Assembly (NCBI GenBank): GCA_006384855.1
Contig: VCJN01000865.1
Location: 62,001 to 126,000, forward strand
Direction of reading: 5' to 3'
DNA: 64,000 bases
Source of the DNA: Tetraselmis striata
Taxonomy: Eukaryota; Chlorophyta; Chlorodendrophyceae; Chlorodendrales; Chlorodendraceae
The notes beneath the pieces were generated by a model that ran no database searches, was not told where the DNA came from, and saw only the letters and a list, made by a program, of their open reading frames with translations. Position numbers and translations under genes: made by a program. Below are positions 57,975-64,000 of this stretch, one piece after another (positions within the stretch are counted from its first letter, which is position 1; each line of letters opens with the position of its first letter).

Positions 57975-60900
57975 ATGCCGCCGGCGCCGAGCTCCAACTG
58001 GGCAGCGCTGCGGCAACGGCTCAGAGGCGGTGGGCCAGCTGTGTCGGGCGCTGGTGGCGAGACAGTGGCTGATGGCGCCGGCGGCAGGAAGAAAAAGGTG
58101 AAGTCGAAGCCAACGCGGGGCAAGGCCGATGCGGGCAGGGCAGGGCGCAATTCGCAGCCGAAAGGGCACACCGGCCGCGAGGCGCACCCGGGCGCGGTGG
58201 GCGGCAGCCGGCCTGCCGGTGGAAGCTTGGCGCAGCGTCCGGCCCTGAAGAAGCCATTCACTGTTGGTAGGAAGGTAAGGGGCGCCGTGCCTCGTCGTGT
58301 TGCTTGTGGGGCGTCGAGTCGGCATCTCGGCAACTCATCCGCGAAGTGGAGCACGCGTGAGCCGATGCCTCGGGAAACAAAGAAACACGTGCCTGGTTGC
58401 TACTTGAGTCGCCACCGCTGCAGCAACCAAGTGGCGGCGCTCCTCTCCCTGGGGGAAGGGGGGGGGGGGGGGGGGGGGCACCCACTGAGCTGCCCGTGCT
58501 GAATCGACGCAGACGGGAGACGGCGGCAGCGCAGGGACGGTGGAGGGCGACCGGCCAGGCTTTCGGCCAGGGGGAGCCGGCCGGAAGCGCCGTCAGGCGG
58601 CGGATGGCGAGAATGTGGGTCGCTTTGCTCGTTGCCCCCGTTATTTTTAGGGACTCCTCCCTCCCCCACGCCATTCCACTTCCCTGCCCCAACACCAACG
58701 CAGACGAGGCTGCTGGCACATAGCGCACCACACCCATCTCCCAGACAAGTGCCGAGGCACATAGAGGCATGCCAGTGCGGCCGTTCGCACCTGCTTCCAC
58801 ACCTCCCCCTCCAGTCGTCACTGCCCTGGCCGCGCCTCTTCCTCGCCGCCTGACCCCATGCACCATTTCACCTTTCCATTCTTAGGAGGCCGGCAGCAGG
58901 TCGGTGCCAGCCGTGGCAGGAGAGGGCAAGCGCAGCAAGAAGAAGCGGAAGCTGCGGGTGCTGGAGGGGGGCAGAGGCGGGGTTGGGGAGGGGCGCAGGC
59001 CGCCGGCTGAAGGCGCAGGCGGTACAGGGGGGCAGGGGCAGGGGCAGGGCAAGACTGACCCGCCGCAGGGCTTCCCAGCGGGGCCGCCAGGGCGGTCCGC
59101 CTCGGGTCCACCGGCGCCCTTCCCGCACCCGACCCGCATGGCGGTGCTCACGCCCGCCTCGCCGGCCTTTGCCGCCGCGCGCGCTGCCTGCTACGCCGGC
59201 TTTGAGCACGACGGGGCGGACGCTTTCCCGGAGGCGCTGCATGCGGAGACAGAGCGCGCGCTGGCATCGATGTCTGCGGCCGGGCTGTTCCACTACGACA
59301 TTGTGTCCGCCGGCAAGGCCGTGTCCTCCACCTTTTGCGAGCGCACACTGCTTGGCAACGCCGGCATGACGTACCACTACCAGCGGCTCCGCATCTTCGC
59401 CTACCCCTGGGGTGCGGGACAGCCCCCCTCTCCCCACCTATCCTTATCACCACCCCCATCCTCTCCCACTTTCAGCGGAGGGGAGGCGTGGAAGGATCAA
59501 CGAGGCTTGCCAATGCCAACCCCGATGCTAATGCTTCTGGTAATCCCAATAACCTCCCCGACTCCATGCAGAGGACAAGCACACTGAGCCCGGAAGCCCC
59601 TTCCGCGCGCTGCGCCGTCTGAACGAGGCGATGGTGGCGCGCACCAACACGCTGCTCGACCAGCAGAGCGGGCTCATCCACCGGTGCGCTGACGCCGAGC
59701 ACAAACATGTACGGCACAGGCAGCGAGAGGAAGAGAGAAGGGGGGGGGGGGGGGGGATATGTGTGTGTGTGTGTGAGTGTAGGCTTTCAAAGTCTGGAGA
59801 GTTAAGGGCGCCACCGCACCTCTAGCCACTCGTTAGAGTGGTGTAAGCCTCGAATGTGGCTTGCACGCAGCCTATAAGAGCATCCGCTATACTTTCGCGT
59901 TGGTGTTGCCTTCGCATGACCTCTGGCAGCGTGGGCAGGTTCTCATCTGTAGCGTTCTTATTACCGCATCAGCACCCGGATCGAGAGATACCTTGCTGCT
60001 CTTTGTTCCTCGGGAACCTTACCAAGAGCATTGCTGACTTTGCTGTTATTACGAGATGCATTGCGATATGATGCTGGAGCAGTCATTTTTCTCAGTGAAT
60101 GCGCTCCATTTGGCCACTGTAGTGAGTGAGAGGGGGCTAGCTCTCATTGTATACAGCCATTACCCCAGTTTTGGGACTGTCTGTGCATAATGCGAGGTAC
60201 ATTCGCCGGCTTTGAAGTATCCCTCTGCAATTCTGTATTTCCTTGGACATGTGTATCAGGGACAGACTGTGCTTCAATTCTTTTCTTTGAGTGCTTCATT
60301 GTGCAATTATGTTGTGCCCACTGACACCCTCCTGGCGGATGGGGCGCGACAGGGGGCGCGCAGACTACAACATCACGCTCATCAACAAGATGGCCGCCCC
60401 CGCAGACTGCGCCGTGCCGCTAAAGGATGAGGCGCTGTACGGCATGGGCCCCACCAGCGTGTCGTGGCATGCCGACTCGAGCCTGGAGGACTGGAGTAGC
60501 ATTGCTGTGTGGCAGACCACGGATAATGCCCCCGACGCCACAGACTGGTACGGGGAATGCCAATGCCCCATGGCCTTCCCCCTTTGGACAGTCCTCACCT
60601 CCCTCCGTCTGGGGTCTGGACATGTGCGTGTACATCAATACGGGTACCGACACGGGAATAAGAACACTGCGAATAGGAACCTGCCCTAATTGCCGGAGAT
60701 CAAATGCAGAAAACACTGAAAACAGAGGGCTGAAAACACGACTGAAACGAGTGTTGTTAATTGGTTGCATGCAAGCCCAGTTTGAAGCTTATAGTAAATA
60801 AGGGTTCTTATTGTTGGGGTGGCACCCGTAAATACAAATCAATACGGGTGCCGACGCGGAACTCGGAACACTGCGAATAAGAACCTGCCCCACCTGTCAG

Positions 60901-62824
60901 AGAACAAATGTAGACTAAACCATGGAGGAATTGCAGCAAATGTTCTTATTGGTTGCATGCAAGCCAAATTCGAGGCTTATAATGAGGCCTCTTCTAGGTG
61001 AGTCGGCACCTGTACTTAGACTCGCAGTGCTATTATGCCATGATCTATTTGAGTGCGGGCAGTCAACACGATATCAATGAGGAGTGCGTCACTGTTGTCC
61101 ACGAAGCTCCGGTGTGATATCAAGCCCCGATTCTGGTATTTGCTTGTAGTCATCTGCAAACCAGCAGTGTCGCACATCTGCCGGTGCATATGTTGCTCAT
61201 CTTTTGCATACTGTGTGTGTGTGTGTGTGTGTTTTGGGGGGAGGGGGCATTTATCATCAAGGCAAGAATGCATTCTGAGGCTAAGGGGGCCGACATCTTA
61301 TTAACAACACTGCAAATAAGAACCCTCCCTGTCTGCCAGAGGTCAAAGTGGACGAAATTTTAGCGGAACTGCAGCGAATGTTCTTGTCGGTCCGAATTCG
61401 AGGTTTATAAGAAGGGTACCTATGGCTGTGTCGGCGCCGGTGTGCGGCATCTTCACAACACAACTGAGTGCATTATTATCGCAGGTGCGTCCAGAGATGC
61501 ATGTAAGCCTCCCGTGCTGCGCCACGCGAGGTTGAGCTGATACTGCTGTATACACGTGTGGGCACGATCGGCTACCGCATGCCCACCGTTGCTCACCTTA
61601 TATGGCATACCACTGGCATAAGTAAGTGTTATTTCACGACACAAAACTCCGGTGGATGCGCCCTCTGACTTGGCGCCCACTATATGTTCGTGTGCCCCGC
61701 ACCATATTGATTTTGGCCTGCGGGCCCAAACAGTAATGACATGAACCGCGGCATCGGATTTCCGTTTCTCGGCTTTTGTGGCACATTCTGATACATATCC
61801 ATACGATATATATCTTTCCTCTTTTCCCTATGGGGTCGAAAACATTACTCCCCAAACCCAAAGCTTGGTGACAGTAGCCTGGTGTGCATCGCCAGCGTTG
61901 ACATTGAGATATTTGGCAGATAGGGGGGGGGGGGGGGGGATTATTGGCAACATAGACAAAGGGTATATGACCGAATCCCATGGCGCATGCTGTGTGCCGG
62001 CATCAGCGCTGCATGTTTCACGTCTGACTTGCATCGACTGTTCGCTCCTTGTGCATGCCCTCCGTCTGCCCTACCCAGGCACGTGGCGGTGCGGGTGGCA
62101 CATGACGAGGCAACCCCCGCGCTGCGCGTGCCGCTGCGAACGCGCGAGACGTACTACATGCTGGGCGACTTCAACCACCACCACCACCACGCGGTGCTGG
62201 CGGGCGCGTCAGACCGCTACAGCAGCACGCACCGCGTGGCCGTGACGGGCCGGGACACGTGGGGCTACATCAAGGCGCGCTGCCAGGCCGCGCTGGGCGT
62301 GGTGGCGGCTGCGGGCGGGCCGGTGGTGGCCGCGGACGGGTTGCGGGCGGTGGGGGAGGCGCTGCTGGAGGTGGAGCTGCAGTGGCTGCGCATGTTCTGG
62401 ATGCAGGGCGCGCGCCACGCGGACTCGCACGACGCCTTCTGGCTGCCGCGCATGCACAAGCTGCGGCGGTGGTGGGGCCAGCTGGAGGACAGCCGCCAGC
62501 GCTCTCTGCAGGCACCCGCCCCCGCCCCCCCCCCCCTCCCCCCTATTTTGTTTTCCCGGTGCCCACCTACCTACTGGCACACCATGTGCATGCCTACTCA
62601 ATTTGGATTCTTGATATTTTTGTTGAATATTGGTTTTCATGATATAGTGGGTTCGTGAATGATCGTAATTTTAAACATTGCTAGCACATTGCTACAAGGG
62701 ACATACCGTCACTACCCAGAAACGCTACCCGAAGCGCTGGAAGAAGCTGGATAGCCGAAGCTGTGAGAGTTGACAAATGTAGGGCAAATATACATCAGCC
62801 GACTGTATATACCGGGGGGGTGGG

Positions 62825-62858
<34 letters not shown>

Positions 62859-63241
62859 CGCGCATGACGGACTCAGCCTGTGCTACCGATGCCTTTGACA
62901 ACAGTGCATACATACGCATGGTTGCGGCCTGAGCGCGCCGCTGCTATCGCGCCGTCCGACGGCAGGCGCTGGAGGCAGCCAGCGGCAGGCGCGTCCAAGT
63001 CACGGGGGTGGAGGCGCGCTCGTACGGCATGGCGGCGTACGTGCTGGAGGAGCTGGCGCGCGGGCGGAGCGAGCTGCGCAAGCGCTGCAGGAGCCCACCG
63101 TACCGCGCGCTGCCGCGCGACTGCCAGCCTGTCACGGACGTGCCGGTGCCGCTGGGAAGCGAGGCGCTGTGGGAGGCCTTTCGGGCTGTGCGCGCGTGGC
63201 GGGCCGCCTTTGAGGCGCCGGCGCAGGGTGGAGGAGCCTGA
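57975..63241 (+). CDS. FTO-type 2-oxoglutarate/Fe(II)-dependent nucleic-acid demethylase (6 exons)
   Basis: Exons 57975-58274, 58886-59411, 59572-59683, 60353-60547, 62079-62511 and 62966-63241; phases agree throughout; 613 residues. FTO removes N6-methyl groups from adenine in RNA using Fe(II) and 2-oxoglutarate. FTO landmarks in order: TYHYQRLRIFAYPW (after a VLTP start of the fold), YNITLINKM, LYGMGPTSVSWHAD (iron ligands His and Asp), WHVAVRV, YYMLGDFNHHHHHAVLAGAS, YSSTHRVAVTG (second iron His and 2-oxoglutarate Arg), VELQWLRMFWMQGARH, and an all-helical C-terminal domain (VEARSYGMAAYVLEELARGR). The first 170 residues are a Lys/Gly/Pro-rich extension with KRSKKKRK, a likely nuclear signal. 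Intron 5 appears to start GC rather than GT (CAG/GCACCC at 62511). Introns 3 and 4 hold MITE-like copies. Confidence 0.92.
58458..58478. repeat. poly(G) tract in FTO intron 1
   Basis: About 21 G. One of roughly two dozen G or C runs of 15-30 in the window; others are near 14208, 14718, 16328, 29025, 29207, 31704, 32260, 33092, 33545, 34526, 39456, 40549, 41042, 42975, 43211, 49154, 49391, 49817, 59740, 61922, 62829 and 63614. Confidence 0.9.
59808..59985 (-). repeat. MITE-like copy in FTO intron 3
   Basis: Reverse-oriented relative of the 60.6-61.4 kb copies: GGCTTGCACGCAGCCTATAAG, GACCTCTGGCAGCGTGGGCA and the terminal ATCAGCACCCG. Confidence 0.75.
60639..60830 (+). repeat. MITE-like element with terminal inverted repeats
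   Basis: Starts TACGGGTACCGACAC and ends GGTGGCACCCGTA, imperfect inverted ends. Interior has ACTGCGAATAGGAACCTGCC and GGTTGCATGCAAGCCCAG. About 190 bases, non-coding, in FTO intron 4. Confidence 0.82.
60843..61014 (+). repeat. MITE-like element with terminal inverted repeats
   Basis: Starts TACGGGTGCCGACGC and ends GAGTCGGCACCTGTA. Interior matches the neighbouring copy (AATAAGAACCTGCCC, GGTTGCATGCAAGCC). It follows the previous copy after only 12 bases. Confidence 0.85.
61285..61442 (+). repeat. MITE-like element, more diverged copy
   Basis: GGGGGCCGACA start, GTGTCGGCGCCGG end, with AATAAGAACCCTCCCTGTCT and GAGGTCAAAGTGGACGAAAT inside. Confidence 0.78.
62829..62858. repeat. long poly(G) tract in FTO intron 5
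   Basis: About 30 uninterrupted G, the longest homopolymer in the window. Confidence 0.9.
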
Positions 63242-63333
63242 GGGTCAAGCGGACACGTGCTGCGAGCGCGCGTAGCACGTGTCCGTCCTGGAGTATGTAC
63301 CCGAAAATTGGAAATAGTAGCAATAATAGCGTA

Positions 63334-63400
63334 TGGCCGTCGTATCGACGCTGCAAGGGTTTCACTGGTGCCAGTCCCAGCCCGGGGGCGAAAAATAAAA
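63334..63400 (+). mobile_element. short 5'-truncated LINE tail
   Basis: TGGCCGTCGTATCGACGCTG through CCCGGGGGCGAAAAATAAAA matches the last 65 bases of the LINE, including the A-tail, 90 bases past the FTO stop. Confidence 0.82.
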
Positions 63401-64000
63401 CGTATGGGCGCGGCTTATAGCGACTATCAGCGCAGTATTGAGAAGAATTCTCGCAGCACCCTCCGTCCGCCGATAAGCCTTCTAGGAGTACCCAGGTACT
63501 CGTGGAAATCCGCCCTACTCGCACGAGTAGGGTGATGGTCACAATGCCGCTGTTCGAGGGCATCGAGAACACAGCACGTCGTCGCGTATGATGACTGTTA
63601 CTGTATTATTAATCCCCCCCCCCCCCCCCCCCCCCCGTGCGCGCGCGGCACTGGCAAGTGTAGAATAGTTAGAATAGTAGTCGCGAAATAATACATAAGA
63701 CCACAACAGATAATCATTCATGCGATATAGGCAGAGCAATTGCTTACTTTTCATCCGTGGACCAAAATCAATGGCCTCGGCGCAGCCCCCTTTTTGCGCC
63801 ATGTGTGTATGTTTGTACGTTTGTATGTATGTGTGTATGTATACATACATACATATGTGTAGCTTTTTGCGCCATGTATGTGTACGAGCGTCAGCATGGC
63901 GCAGTACACGAAAGCCACATTACATCGCATTGATGGTGCCGGGGCCATGCTTCCCCGCATCCATGCTATGCCTTGGTTTTATATTCTTGGATGCTTTCAT
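63401..64000. other. intergenic stretch at the window end
   Basis: Poly(C) at about 63614-63636 and a TATG/TACA-rich microsatellite at about 63808-63858. No gene recognised. Confidence 0.4.

Overview
The window looks like nuclear DNA of a green alga (Chlorophyta, probably chlamydomonadalean). It holds many short GT-AG introns, high-GC coding exons, TGTAA polyadenylation-type signals, an Osser-like Ty1/copia element primed by an internal piece of initiator tRNA-Met, (CCCTAAA)n plant-type telomere units, and about two dozen poly(G)/poly(C) runs of 15-30 bases. I cannot name the species. Exon maps were drawn by eye from splice signals, reading-frame phase and family likeness; no alignment or RNA data were available.

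Layout. 1-7165: a minus-strand Ty1/copia retrotransposon, its 3' LTR cut by the window edge. Its polyprotein carries a DNMT3-like C5-cytosine methyltransferase between Gag and protease. 8375-8749: small HSP20-like protein (+). 9474-12251: platelet-activating-factor acetylhydrolase (-, 5 exons). 14373-16094: organellar, probably mitochondrial, ribosomal protein bS18 (-, 2 exons). 16.1-23.6 kb: gene-poor, with an AT-rich island, a possible LTR and LINE fragments. 23634-25988: F-box protein (+, 4 exons). 28685-33618: kelch-repeat protein (-, 10 exons). 34093-38297: a LINE bounded by a 13-bp target-site duplication; truncated relatives lie at 13.5, 21.2, 27.9 and 63.3 kb. 39715-45549: a helical-repeat gene whose C-terminus resembles FANCE of the Fanconi anaemia core complex (+). 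41335-53844: a tandem duplication of about 6.2 kb covering the 3' part of that gene, with 17 bases of telomeric repeat exactly at the junction. A third, decayed copy of the last exon lies at 55.9-56.3 kb. 57975-63241: an FTO-type 2-oxoglutarate/Fe(II) nucleic-acid demethylase (+, 6 exons) whose introns hold several copies of a short inverted-repeat element.

The host genes are unrelated single-copy eukaryotic genes and do not form a pathway. The most unusual content is the methyltransferase-bearing retrotransposon and the telomere-repeat-sealed segmental duplication.
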